Assembly: GCA_029961685.1 (NCBI GenBank)
Contig: JARWKL010000002.1
Coordinates: forward strand, 32,146,908-32,210,907
DNA: 64,000 nucleotides
Direction: 5' to 3'
DNA from: Aristolochia californica
Taxonomy: Eukaryota; Streptophyta; Magnoliopsida; Piperales; Aristolochiaceae
Below are positions 24,429-37,834 of this stretch, piece after piece. The position numbers and the translations under genes are program-made. A model generated the notes under the pieces. That model saw nothing but the letters and a program-made list of their open reading frames with translations, had not been told where the DNA came from and did not search any database. Numbering within the stretch: position 1 is the first letter of the stretch; each line of letters starts with the position of its first letter.

Positions 24429-27400
24429 GGATAGATTGGTCATTTGTATCTTTAACTTGTTTTAAGCAGGCATATCAATTTTGAAAACATGTGTAGAAAT
24501 CTCTTTCTTATAAAATTTGAACTTCTGTGATCATTTGTGGTCAGTGAATAAATTTTCCTTAATTATATTTCTTATTATTTTAATTTTTTTCTATATATAA
24601 ACTCTAAAATTTTCATTTTTTTGTGATCTTTGCTATCTTGTCAACATTGTTTACGAGATGAAGGGAAAGTGAAAACTCTAGTTTTGATTTAGGAAAAAAG
24701 AATACTTCTAAAATTTAAATGCACAAATGTAAAGAGAGATAATTCCAAAAAGTGTTTGAACCTTTTAGGGATTGTAAACTCTTTTTTAGTTTTTATATCT
24801 TTTTTGTAAAGGGGAGGTGGGAGATTTTTAATTGAGTGTTGATTCCCAATCCATAAGTCATTTCTTACAAAAATATAGCCCGTCACGCATGATTGACCCA
24901 TAAATCTCTTTAAAATCATCTATGATTGTTAGGTCAACTTTTTTTAATGGGCAAAATAATGGTTTATTTGACACGGGTAAATAAAAACCCACGACACGTT
25001 CACTTGAGAATTTAATGAGGATTTTTTATTTTGTTTAAGAGGTTTGAATCCAGATGTCATTTGCAACCTTAACTTGTTACAAGCATGCATATCAATTTTT
25101 AAAACATGTGTAGAAATCTCTTTCTTATAAAATTCCAAGCTATTGGGGTTGAACTAGTAGAATTTCCCAAACTTGGATAACAAAACTTGTGTTCATTTGT
25201 GGTGTGTGAATAAAATTTCTTTACTTACATTTGTTATTCTTTAAAATTTTTTCCATACATAAACTCTAAAATTTTCATTTTGTTGTGATCTATTGGCCAT
25301 CTTGTCAAAATTTTTTACAAGATGATGGGAAAATGAAAACTCTAGTTTTGATTTAAAAAAAAAAGTATACTTCTAAAATGGAAATGCACAAATGTAGAGA
25401 GAGATAATTCCAAAAAGTGTCTGTAACTTTTAGGATTGTAAACTCTTTTTAGTATTTATATATCACGTTTTGCAATCGTCAGGTACAAAGGAAGGCAGTG
25501 GATTTTTAACAGAGTGTTGACTCCCAATCCATAGGTCATTTCTTACAAAAATATAGCCCGTTAGGCATGATTGACCGATAAATCACTTTAAAATCATTGA
25601 TGATTGTTAGGTTAGGTTTTTGAAAATGGGCAAAATAATTGCTTGTTTGACTAGGGTAAATATCCCACCACACGTACACTTGAGAATTAACGAGCATTTC
25701 TTATTCTTTTTAAAAGGTTTGGATCCATAGGTCATTTGCATCTTTGACATGTTTCAAGCATGCATATCCATATTTCAAACATGTGTAAAAATCTTTTTCT
25801 TGTAAAATTCCAAGCTATTAGGGTTGAACTAGTGGAATTTCCCTAACTAAGGATAAAAAAACCTTTTGTGTTCATTTGAGATGTGTGAATAAATTTTCTT
25901 TACATACATTTTTTAATCTTTTAAATTTTTTCCATACATAAACTTTTAAAGGTTCATTTTGTCGTGATCTATTTGACATCATGTCCAAATTGGTTACGAG
26001 ATCAGGGGAAACTGAAAACTCAAGTTTTGATTTAACAAAAAAGCATACATCTAAAATGGAAATGCACAAATGAAGAGAGAGATAATTCCAAAAAGTGTCT
26101 GTAATTTTTAGGGATTTTAAACTCTTTTTAGTTTTTATATATTATATTGTGCAATCGTCGGGAAAAGGGGGAGGTGGGGGATCTTTATATGAGTGTTGAC
26201 TCCCAATCCATAAGTCATTTCTTACAAAAATATAGCCCATTACGCATGATTGCCCAATAAATCACTTCAATATCATCTATGATTGTTAGGTCAGCTTAAA
26301 GTAACTGCACCAAATATTGCTTGTTTGACTTGGGTAAATATCCCACCGCATGTTCACCTGAGAATTTAATGAGCATTTGTTATTCTCATTAAAAGGTTTG
26401 GATCCATAGGTCATTTGCATCTTTAACATGTTTCAAACATGCATATCCATTTTTAAAACACGTGTAGACATCTCTTTCTTATAAAACTCCAAGCTATTAA
26501 GGTTGAACTAGTGGAATTTCCCAAACATGGATAACAAAACTTTTGTGATCATTTGTGGTGTGTGAATAATTTTTCCTTAATTACATTTGTTATTCTTTTA
26601 AATGTTTTCCATCCATAAACTCTAAAATTTTCATTTTGTTGTGATCTATATGCCATCTTGTCAAAATTGTTTACGAGATGAAGGGAAAGTGAAAACTCTA
26701 ATTTTGATTTCAGAAAAAAGTATACTTCTAAAATGGAAATGCACAAATGTAGAGAGAGATAATTCCAAAAAGTGCCTGTCATTTTTAGGGATTGTAATCT
26801 CTTTTTTCTTTTCATATATTTTATTTTTCAATAGTAGGGAAAAGGGCGAGGTGGCGGATTTTTAACAGAGTGTTGACTCCCAATCCATAAGTTATTTATT
26901 ACAAAAATATAGCCTGTTACGCATGATTGACCGATAAATTACTTTAAAATCATCTACGATTGTTGGGTCAGCTTTTTGTAAATGAGCAAAATAATGGCTT
27001 GTTTGACTCAGGTATATATCCCACCTCAAGTTCACTTGAGAATTCAATGAGCATTAGTTATTCTTTTTAAAAGGTTTGGATCCATGGGTCATTTGCATCT
27101 TTAACATGTTGCAAGCATCAATATCCATGTTTAAAACATGTGGAGAAATATTTCTTGTAAAATTCCAAGCAATTGGGGTTGAACTAGTGGAATTTCCCAG
27201 ACTTGGATAAAAAAACTTTTGTGTTCATTTGAGATGTGTGAATAAATTTTCTTTACTCACATTTGTTATTCTTTTAAATTTTTTCCATGCATAAACTTTA
27301 AAATTTTCATTTTGTCGTGATCTATTTGCCATCTTGTCAAAATAGTTTACGAGATCAGGGGAAAGTGAAAACTCAAGTTTTGACTTAAGAGAAAAACATA

Positions 27401-28392
27401 CATCTAAAATGGAAATGTAGAAATGTAGAGAGAGATAATTACAAAAAGTGAGTTTAATTTTTAGGGATTGTAAACTCTTTTTTGTTTTAATATATTTTAT
27501 TTTGCAATCGTCGAGAAAAGAGGGTGGCGGGGAATTTTTAACGGAGTGTTGACTCCAATCCATAAGCCATTTCTTACAAAAATATAGCCCGTTATGCATG
27601 ATTGACCGATAAATCACTTTACAATCATCTATGATTGTTAGGTCAGCTTAAAGTAAATGGGCAAAATAATGGCTTGTTTGACTCTAGTAAATATCCCATC
27701 GCACACTTGAGAATTTAATGAGAATTTTTTATTCTCTTTAAAGTTTTGGATCCATAGGTCATTTGCATCTTTAACATGTTTCAAGCATGCATATCTCTTT
27801 TTAAAACGTGTGAAAAAATCTCTTTTGTTATAAAATACCAAGCTATTAGGGTTGAACTAGTGGAATTTCCCAAATTTGGATAACAAAACTTTTGTATCAT
27901 TTGTTATTCTTTTAAATTTTTTCCATACATAAACTCTAAAATTTTCATTTTGTTTATATCTATTTGCCATCATGTCAAAATTGTTTATGAGATGAAGGGA
28001 AAGGGAAAACTATAGTTTTGATTTAAGAAAAATGAATACATCTAAAAAGGAAATGCACTAATGTAGAGAGAGGGATAATTCCAAAAAGTGTCTGTAATTT
28101 TTAGGGATTGTAAACTCTTTTTAATTTTTATATATTTGGTTTTGCAATCGTCAGGTAAAGGGGGAGGCTGGGGATTTTTAACCGAGTGTTGACTCCCAAT
28201 CCATAAGTAACTTCTTACAAAAATATAGCCGTTATGCATGATTTACCAATAAACCACTTAAAAATCATCTATGATTGTTAGGTCAGCTTTTTTCAAATGG
28301 AAAAAATAATGGCTTGTTTGACTCGGGTAAATATCCCACCACACGTTCACTTGAGAATTTATTGGGCCTTTGTTATTCTCTATAAAAGGTTT

Positions 28393-29067
28393 CGATCCAT
28401 AGGTCATTTGATTATTTAACATGTTTCAAGCATGCATATCCATATTTAAAACATGTGTAGACAACTCTTTCTTATAAAATTCAAGCAATTTTGGTTGAAC
28501 TAGTGGAATTTCTCAAACTTGGATAAAAAAACATTTGTGTTCATTTGAGGTCTGTGAAAAAAATTTATTTACATACATTTGTTATTCTTTTAACTTTTTT
28601 CCATACATAAACACTAAAGTTTTCATTTTTTTGTGATCTATTTGCCATCTTGTCAAAATTGTTTACGAGATCAGGGGAAAGTGAAAACTCAAATTTTGAT
28701 TTAACAAAAAAACATACATGTAAAAAGGAAATGCTCAAATGTAGAGAGAGATAATTCATAAAAGTGTCTGTAATTTTAGGGCTTGTAAACTCTTTTTAGT
28801 TTTTATATATTTTATTTTGCAATGTCGGGAATAGGGGGAGGCAGGGGATTTTTAACCGAGTGTTGACTCCAAATCCATAGGTCATTTCTTACAAAAATAT
28901 AGCCTGCTACGCATGATTGACCAATAAATCACTTTACAATCATCTATGATTGTTAGGTCAGCTTTTTGTAAATTGGCAAAATAATGACTTGTTTGACTCG
29001 GGTAAATATCCCACTGCACGTTCACTTGAGAATTTAACGAGCATTTTTTATTCTCTTGAAAAGGTTT
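28393..29067. repeat. Example type A monomer
   Basis: A readable full-length A unit (675 bp). The landmarks in order are: a marker variant CGATCC at its start, GGATAAAAAAAC at about 28,521, GTGTTCATTTGAGG just after, GATCAGGGGAAAG at 28,669, TAATTTTAGGG at 28,771, TATATTTTATTTTGC near 28,805, a G-rich box at 28,826-28,848, and the perfect palindrome at 28,936-28,953. The tail before the next marker has CCCACTGCACGTTCACTTG. Types A and B differ at scattered diagnostic sites but align end to end, so they are diverged copies of one ancestor. Confidence 0.9.
28936..28953. repeat. 18-bp palindrome of A-type tails (example)
   Basis: The sequence ACAATCATCTATGATTGT is an inverted repeat with 8-bp arms and a 2-bp centre. 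It recurs about 190 bp before the phase marker in many A units, for example near 1,596, 8,733, 19 kb and 29 kb. In most B units the second base is A instead of C, which cuts the perfect arms to 6 bp. It could extrude a small hairpin or bind a dimeric protein, but nothing in the window shows that it does. Confidence 0.7.
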
Positions 29068-32000
29068 GGATCCATAGGTCATTTGCATGTTTAACATGTT
29101 TCAAGTATGTATATCCATTTTTAGAACATCTGTAGAAAACTCTTTCTATCAAAATTCCAAGTTATTAGGGTTGAACTAGTGGAATTTCCCAAACTTGGAT
29201 AACAAAACTTTTATAATCATTTGTGGTGTGTGAATAAATTTTCCTTAATTATATTTTTTTATTCTTTAAATTTTTTCAATACATAAACTCTAAAATTTTC
29301 ATTTTGTTGTTTGCCATCTTGTCAAAATAGTTTACGAGATAAAGGGAAAGAGAAAACTCTAGTTTTGATTATAGAAAAAAGTATACTTATAAAATTGAAA
29401 TGCACATATGTAGAGAGAGAGAAAATTCCTAAAAGTGTCTGTAACTTTTAGGGATTATAAATTTTTTTTAGTTTTTATGTATTAGGTTTTGCAATCGTCA
29501 GATAAAGGGGGAGGTGGGGGATTTTTAACTGAGTGTTGACTCCCAATTCATAAGTCATTTCTTACAAAATATATAGCCCATTAGGCATGATTGACCGATA
29601 AATCACTTTAAAATCATCTATGATTGTAAAGTCAGCTTTTTGTAAATGGGCAAAATAATGGCTTGTTTGACTAGGGTAAATATCCCACCACACATTCACT
29701 TTAGAATTTAGTGAGCATCTGTTATTCTCTTTTAAAGGTTTGGATCCATAGGTCATTTTCATCTTAAACATGTTTCAAGCATGCATATCCATATTTAAAA
29801 CATGTGTTGAAATCTCTTTCTCGTAAAATTCAATGCTAATAGGGTTGTACTAGTGGAATGTCCCTAACTAGGATAAGAAAACTTTTGTGCTCATCCGAGA
29901 TGTGTTAATAAATTTTTTTTACTTACATTTGTTATTCTTTTAAATTTTTTCCATACCTAAAACCTAAAATTTAATTCTGTCGTGATCTATTTGCCATCTT
30001 GTCAAAATTTTTTACGAGATCAGGGGAGAGTGAAAATTCAAGTTTTTATTTAAGAAAAAACATACATCTAAAATAGAAATGCAAAAATGTAGAGAGAGAT
30101 AATTCGGAAAAGTGTTGATAATTTTTAGAGATTGTAAACTCTTTTTAGTTTTTATATATTTTATTTTGCAATCATCGGGAAAAAGGGGAGGCTGGGGATC
30201 TTTAACTGAGTGTCGACTCCCAATCCATAAGTCATATCTTACAAAAAAATATCCCGTTGCGCATGATTGACCGATAAATCACTTTAAAATCATCTATGAT
30301 TGTTAGGTCATCTTAAAGTAAATGGGCAAAATAATGGCTTGTTGGACTTGGGTAAATATCCCACCACACGTTCACTTGAGAATTTAATGAGCATTTTTTA
30401 TTCTCTTTAAAAGGTTTGGATCAGTAAGTCATTTGCATCTTTAACATGTTTCAAGCTTGCATATCCATTTTTAAAACATGTGTAGAAATCTCTTTCTTAT
30501 AAAATTCCAAGCTATTAGGGTTTAACTATTGGAATTTCCATAACGTCGATAACAAAAATTTTGTGATACTTTGTGGTGTGAGAATAAATTTTCCTTAATT
30601 ACAGATGTTATTCATTTAAATTTTTTCCGTACATAGACTCTAAAATTTTCATTTTGTTGTTTGCCATCTTGTCTAAATTGTTTACGAGATGAAAGGAAAG
30701 TGAAAACTCTAGTTTTGATTTAAGAAAAAAGTAGACTTATAAAATTGAAATGCACAAAAGTAGAGAGAGATAATTCCAAAAAGTGTCTGTAACTTTTAGG
30801 GATTGTAAACTCTTTCTAGTTTTTATATATCAGGTTTTGCAATCGTCGGGTAATGGGGAAGGTGAGGGATTTTTAACTAAGTGTTGACTCCCAATCCATA
30901 AGTCATATCTAACAATAATATAGCCCGTTACTCATGATTGACCGATAAATAAATTTAAAATCATCTATGATTGTATGGTCAGCTTTTTGTAAACGGGCAA
31001 AATATTGGCTTGTTTGACTAGGGCAAATATCCCACCACACGTTCAATTTAGAATTTAATGAGCATCTGTTATTCTCTTTTAAATGTTTGGATCCATAGCT
31101 CATTTGCATCTTTAACATGTTTCAAACATGCATATCCATATTTAAAACATGTGTTGAAATCTCTTTCTTGTAAAATTCCAAGCTATCCGGGTTGAACTAG
31201 TGGAATGTCCCTAACTAGGATAAAAAAACTTTTGTGCTCATTTGAGATGTGTTAATAAATTTTCTTTACTTACATTTGTTATTCTTTTAAATTATTTCCA
31301 TACAAAAAATTTAAAATTTTCATTTTGTCGTGATCTATTTGCCATCTTGTCAATATTGTTTACGAGATCAGGGGAAAGTGAAAATTCAAGTTTTTATTTA
31401 AGAAAAAACATACATCTGAAATGGAAAATCACAAATGTAGGGAAAGATAATTCCAAAAATTGTCTTTAATTTTTAGGGATTGTAAAGTCTTTTTAGTTTT
31501 TATAAAATTTATTTTGCAATCGTCGAGAAAACAGGGAGGCTGGGGATCTTTAACTGAGTGTCGACTCCCAATCCATAAGTCATATCTTACAAAAAAAATA
31601 GCCCGTTATGTATGATTGACCGATAAATCACTTTACAATCATCTATTATTGTTAGGTCAACTTTTCGTAAATGGGCTAAATAATTGCATGTTTGACTCGG
31701 GTAAATATCCCACTGCACGTTCACTTATGAATTTAATGAGCATTTTTTATTCTCTTTAAATAGTTTGGATCCATAGGTCATTTGCATCTTTAACATGTTT
31801 CAAGCATGCATATCCATTTTTAAAACATGTATAGAAATCTCTTTCATATAAAATTCCAAGCTATTAGGGTTTAACTATTGGAATTTCCATAACTTCGATA
31901 ACAAAACATTTGTTATCATTTGTATTGTGAGAATAAATTTTCCTTAATTACAATTGTTATTCTTTTAAATTTTTTCCATACATAAACTCTAAAATTTTCA

Positions 32001-33114
32001 TTTTGTTGTTTGCCATCTTGTCAAAATTGTTTAGGAGATGAAGGGAAAGAGAAAACTCTAGTTTTGATTTAAGAAAAAAGTATAATTATAAAATTGAAAT
32101 GCACAAAAGTAGAGAGATAATTCCAAAAAAGTTTCTGTAACTTTTAGGGATTGTAAACTCTTTGAAGTATTTGTATATCAGGTTTTGTAATCGTCTGGTA
32201 AAGGGGAAGGTGGGGGATTTTTAACTAAGTGACGACTCCCAATCCATAAGTCATTTACAACAAAAAAATAGCCCGTTACTCATGATTGTCTGATAAATCA
32301 CTTTAAAATCATCTATTATTGTTAGGTCAGTTTTTTGTAACTGGGTAAAATAATGGCTTGTTTGACTCGGGTAAATATCCCACCTCACGTTTACCTCAGA
32401 TTTAATGAGCATTTGGTATTCTCTTTAAAAGGTTTGGATCCATAGGTCATTTGCATCTTTACAATGTTTCAAGCATGCATATCCATATTTAAAATATGTG
32501 TAGAAATCTCTTTCTTGTGAAATTCCAACCTATTAGGGTTGAACTAGTGAAATTTCCCAAACTTGGATAAAAAAACTTTTTTGTTCATTTGAGATGTGTG
32601 AATAAATTTTCTTTACTTACATTTTTTATTCTTTTAAATTTTTTTGCATACATAAAATTTAAAATTTTCATTTTGTCGTGATCTATTTTGCATCTTGTAA
32701 AAATTGTTTACGAGATCGAGGGAAAACGAAAACTCAAGTTTTTATTTAAGGAAAAAGCATAGATCTAAAATGGAAATGCACAAATGCAGAGATATATAAT
32801 TCCAAAAATTTTCAGTAACTTTTAGGGATTGTAAACTCTTTTTAGTTTTTATATATTTTATTTTGAAATTGTCAAGAAAAGGGGGAGGCAGGGGATTTTT
32901 AAGTGAGTGTTGACTCCCAATCCATAAGTCATTTTTTTCAAAAATATATCCCATTACACAAGATTGACCGATAAATCACTTTACAATCATCTATGATTGT
33001 TGGGTCAGCTGAAGGTAAATGGACAAAATTATGACTTCTTTGACTCGGGTAAATATCCCACCGCATGTTCACTTGAGAATTAAATGAGCATTTTTTATTC
33101 TCTTTAAAAGGTTT
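29068..33114. repeat. Satellite segment 8, homogenised A2-B dimers
   Basis: Units start at 29068 (B), 29742 (A2), 30418 (B), 31089 (A2), 31767 (B) and 32436 (A2), spaced 669-678 bp. All three B units share a missing GATCTA just before TTGCCATCTTG. Two B units share GGGTTTAACTATTGGAATTT. Two A2 units share GAGATGTGTTAATAAA. The period of shared private variants is about 1,349 bp, so this is the clearest case in the window of whole A-B dimers being copied as blocks. Confidence 0.95.
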
Positions 33115-36100
33115 GGATCCATAGGTCATTTGCATCTTTAACATGTTTCAAGCATGCATATCCATTTTTAAAACATGTGTAGAAATCTCTTTCAAATAAA
33201 ATTCCAAGTTATTGGGGTTAAACAAGTGGAATTTCCCAAACCTAGATAAAAAAACTTTTATGATCATTTGTAGTCTGTGAATAAATTTTCCTGAATTATA
33301 TTTTTTGTTCTTTTAAATTTTTTCCATACATAAACTCTAAAATTTTCTTTTTGTTGTGATCTATTTGCCATCTTGTCAAAAGTGCTTACGAGATGAAGGG
33401 AAAGTGACTACTCTAGTTTTGATTTAAGAAAAAGTATACTTCTAAATTGGAAATGCACAAATGTAAGGAGAGATAATTCCAAAAAGTGTCTGTAACTTTT
33501 AAGGATTGTAAACTCTTTTTAGTTTTTATATATCGGGTTTTGCAACCGACGGGTAAAGGGGGAGGCGGGGGATTTTTAACTGAGTGTTGTCTCTGAATCT
33601 ATAAGTGCTTTCTTACAAAAATATAGCCCCTTACGCATGATTGACCGATAAATCACTTTACAATCATCTATTATTGTTAGGTTAGCTTAAAGTAAATGGA
33701 AAAAATAATGGCTTGTTTGACTCATGTAAATATTCCACCGCACGTTCACTTGACAATTTGATGAGCATTTATTATTCTCTTTAAAAGGTCATAGGTCATT
33801 TGCATCTTTAACATGCATGCATATCCATATTTAAAACATGTGTAGAAATCTCTTTCTTATAAATTCCAAGCTATTAGGGTTGAACTAGTGGAATTTCCCA
33901 AACTTGGATAACAAAACTTTTGTGTTCATTTGAGGTGTGTGAATAAATTTTATTTACTTACGTTTGTTATTTTTTAAAAATTTTTCCATACTTAAACTCT
34001 TAAATTTTCATTTTGTCATGATCTATTTGCCATCTTGTAAAAATTGTTTACGAGATCATGGGAAAGTGACAACTCAAGTTTTTATTTCGGAAAAAAACAT
34101 ACATGTAAAATGGAAATACACAAATGTAAAGAGAGATAATTCCAAAAAGTGTCTATAATTTTTAGGGATTGTGAACTCATTTAATTTTTATATATTTTAT
34201 TCTATAATCATCGGGAAAAGGTGTAGGCGGGAAATTTGTAACTGCGTGTTGACTCCCAATCCATAAGTCATATCTTACAAAAATTTAGCCCATTACGGTT
34301 GATTGACCGATAAATCACTTTACAACCATCTAGGCTTGTTAGGTCAGCTAAAAGTAAATGGGCAAATTAATGGCTTCTTTGACTCGGGAAAATATCCCAT
34401 CGCACGTTCACTTGGGAATTGAATGAGCATTTGTTATTCTCTTGAAAAGGCTTGGATCTATAGGTCATTTGCATCTTTAACATGTTTCAAGTATGTATTT
34501 CCATTTTTAAAACATGTGTAGAAATCTTTTTCTTATAAAATTCTAAGCTATTAGGGTTGAACTGGTGTAATTCCCAAACTTGGTTGACAAAACTTTTGGG
34601 ATCATTTGTGGTGTGCGCATAAATTTTCCTTAATTACATTTTTTATTCTTTTTATTTTTTTCCATACTTAAACTCTAAAATTTTCATTTTGTTGTAATCA
34701 ATTTCCCATCTTTTCATAATTGGTTACAAAATGAAGGGAAAGTGAAAAATGTAGTTTTTATTTATGAAAAAAGTATACTTCTAAAATGGAAACGTACAAA
34801 TTTAGAGAGAGATAATTCCAAAAAGTGTCTGTAACTTTTAGGGATTCTACACTCTTTTTAGTTTTAATATATCAGGTTTTGCAATCGTTAGGTAAAGGGG
34901 GAGGCGGGGGATTTTTAACTGAGTGTGGACTACCAATCCATAAGTCATTTCTTACAAAAATATAGCCTGTTACGCATTATTGACCGATAAGTCACTTTAA
35001 AATCATCTTTGATTGTTAGGTCAGTTTTTTTTATATGGGCAAAATAATGGCTTGTTTCATTCGGGTAAATATCCCACCACACATTCACTTGAGAATTTAA
35101 TGAGAATTTTTTATTCTCTTTAAAAGGTTACGATCCATAGGTCATTGGCATCTTTAACATGTTTCTAGCATGCATATCCATTTTTAAAACATGTGAAGAA
35201 ATCTCTTTCTAGTAAAATTCCAAGCTAGTAGGGTTGATCTAGTGGAATTTCCCAAACTTGGATAATAAACCTGTTTGTTCATTTGAGGTGTGTGAATAAA
35301 CTTTCTCTACTTACATTTGTTATTCTTTTAAATTTTTTCCATACATAAACTCTAAAATTTTCATTTTGTCGTAATCTATTTGCCATCTTGACAAAATTGT
35401 TTACGAGATCAGTGGAAAGTGAAAACTCAAGTTTTGATTTAAGAAAATGGTATACATCTAAAATGGAAATGCACAAATGTAGAAAGAGATAATTCCAAAA
35501 ATTTTCTGTAATTTTTTGGGATTTTAAACTCTCTTCAGTTTATATATGTTTTATTTTGCAATCGTTGGGAAGATGGGGAGGCGGGGGATTTTTAACTGAG
35601 TGTTGACTACCAATCCATAAGTCATTTCATACAAACATATAGCCCCTTACACATGATTAACCGATAAATCACTTTACTATCATCTATTATTGTTAGGTCT
35701 GCTTAAAGTAAATCGGCAAAATAATTTCTAGTTTGACTCGGGTAAATATCCCACATCACGTTCACTTGAAAATTTAATGATCATTTATTATTCTCTTTAG
35801 AAGGTTTGGATCCATTGGTCACTTGCATCTTTAACATGTTTCAAGAATGCATATCCATTTTTAAAACATGTGTAGAAATCTCTTTCTTATAAAATTCCAA
35901 GCTATTAGGGTTGAACTAGTGGAATTTCCCAAACTTGGATAACAAAACTTTTATGTTCATTTGAGGTGTGTGAATAAATTTTCTTTACTCACATTTGTTA
36001 TTTTTTTAAATTTTTTCCATACTTAAAACTCTTAAATTTTCATTTTGTCACGATCTATTTGCCATCTTGTCAAAATTGTTTACGAGATCAGGGGAAAGTG

Positions 36101-37834
36101 AAAACTCAAGTTTTGATTTAAGAAAAAAACATACATGTAAAATGGAAATACAAATGTAGAGAGAGATAATTCCAAAAAGTGTCTGTAATTTTTAGGGATT
36201 GTAAACTCTTTTTTTTTTATATATCAGGTTTTGCAATCGTCGGGTAAGGGTGAGGCGGGGGATTTTTAACTGAGTGTTTACTCCCAATCCATAAGTCATT
36301 TCTTACAAAAATATAGCCCGTTGCACATGATTGACCGATAAATCACTTTAAAATCATCTATGATTGTTAGGTCAGCTTTTCGTAAATGGGCAAAATAATG
36401 ACTTGTGTGACTAGTGTAAATATCTCACCACACGTTCACTTGAGAATTTATTGAGCATTTTTTATTCTCTTTAAAAAATTTGGATCCATAGGTCATTTGC
36501 ATCTTTAACATGTTTCAAGCATGCATTTCCATTTTTAAAACATATGTAGAAATCTCTTTCTTATAAAATTCCAAGCTATTAGGGTTGAACTAGTGGAATT
36601 TCCCATACTTGGATAACAAAACTTTTGTAATCATCTACGGTGAATGAATAAATTTTCCTTAATTAAATTTTTTATTAGTTTAAAATTTTTCTATACATAA
36701 ACTCTAAAGTTTTTATTTTTTTGTGATCTATTTCCCTTCTTGTCAAAATTGTTTATGAGATTAAGGGGAAGTGAAAACTCTAGTTTTGATTTAAGAAAAT
36801 AGTATACATCTAAAACGAAATGCACAAATGTTGAGAGAGATAATGCCAAAAAGTGTCCGTAACTTTTTGGGATTGTAAAATCTTTTTAGTTTTTATATAT
36901 TAGGTTTTGCAATCTTCGGGTAAATGGGGAGGCGGGGGCTTTTTAACCGAGTTTTAACACCCAATCTATAAATCATTTCTTACAAAAATATAGCCAGTTA
37001 AACATAATTGACCGATAAATCACTTTAAAAGCATCTATGATTGTTACGTTAGCTTTTTGTAAATGGGCAAAATAAAGGCTTGTTTGACTCGGGTAAATAT
37101 CGCTCCACATGTTCACTTGAGAATTTAATGAGCATTTGTTATTCTCTTTAAAGCTTTGAATCCATAGGTCATTTGCATCTTTAACATGTTTCAAGCATGC
37201 ACATCCGTATTTAAAACATGTGTAGAAATCTCTTTCTTTTAAAATTCCAAGCTCTTAGGGTTGAACTAGTGGAATTTCCCAAAATTGGGTGAAAAAACTT
37301 TTGTTTTCATTTGAGGTGTGTGAATAAATTTTCTTTACGTACATTTATTATTCTTTTAAATTTTTTCCATCCATAAACTCTAAAATTTTCATTTTGTTGT
37401 GATCTATTTGCCATCTTGATAAAATTGTTTACGGGATCATGGGAAAGTGAAAACTCAAGTTTTAATTTAATAAAAAATCATACATCTAAAATGGAAATGC
37501 ATAAATGTAGATAGTGATAAGTCCAAAAAGTGGCTATATTTTTTAGGGATTGTAAACCCTTTTTATTTTTTATATATTTTATTTTGCAATCGTCGGGAAA
37601 AGGGGGAGGCGGGGTATTTTTAACTGAGTGTTGACTCCCAATCTAAAAGTCATTTCTTACAAAACTTTAGCCTGTTACGCATGATGGACCGATAAATCAC
37701 TTTACAATCATCTATGATTATTAGGTCAGCTTAAAGTAAATGGGAAAAATAATGACTTGTTGACTCAGGTACGTATCCCATCGCGCGTTCACTTGAAAAT
37801 TTAATGATCATTTTTTATTCTCTTTAAAATGTTT
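33115..37834. repeat. Satellite segment 9, A-B alternation
   Basis: Units start at 33115 (B), 33790 (A), 34454 (B), 35131 (A), 35808 (A), 36482 (B2) and 37158 (A). The phase marker of the 33790 unit is missing because about 10 bp (the GGATCC region) is lost and TTCAAG is lost a little further on. Units 33790 and 35808 share CTCTTAAATTTTCATTTTGT and ACATACATGTAAAATGG, a three-unit offset of about 2.02 kb. Units 35131 and 38514 share GATCTAGTGGAATTT and GAATAAACTTT. Confidence 0.94.

Larger units (their letters stand above)
19430..25045. repeat. Satellite segment 6, deletion-rich
   Basis: Units start at 19430 (A2, 504 bp), 19934 (B), 20611 (B), 21290 (A), 21966 (B2, 653 bp), 22619 (B2), 23298 (A, 571 bp), 23869 (A, 560 bp) and 24429 (B, 617 bp). 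Five of nine units are short by more than 20 bp and each has lost a different internal piece. Neighbours of the same type (B-B, B2-B2, A-A) show that the dimer register has slipped several times, as unequal exchange between out-of-register units would produce. Confidence 0.94.
25046..29067. repeat. Satellite segment 7, B-A alternation
   Basis: Units start at 25046 (B), 25721 (A2), 26400 (B with A-like tail), 27078 (A2), 27748 (B, 645 bp) and 28393 (A). The first four mirror units 12648, 13325, 14003 and 14681 in order, type and private variants. The 27748 unit lost about 33 bp near 27,896, joining the GTGATCATTTG element directly to the TTATTCTTTTAAATT element. The 28393 unit is close to unit 39825. 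Confidence 0.95.

Noticed and set aside
27225..27617. Longest open frame, 130 codons on the minus strand
   Set aside because: It is a fusion of frames that recur in other units, follows the repeat boundaries, has no recognisable domain or translation signal, and is broken in most homologous units.
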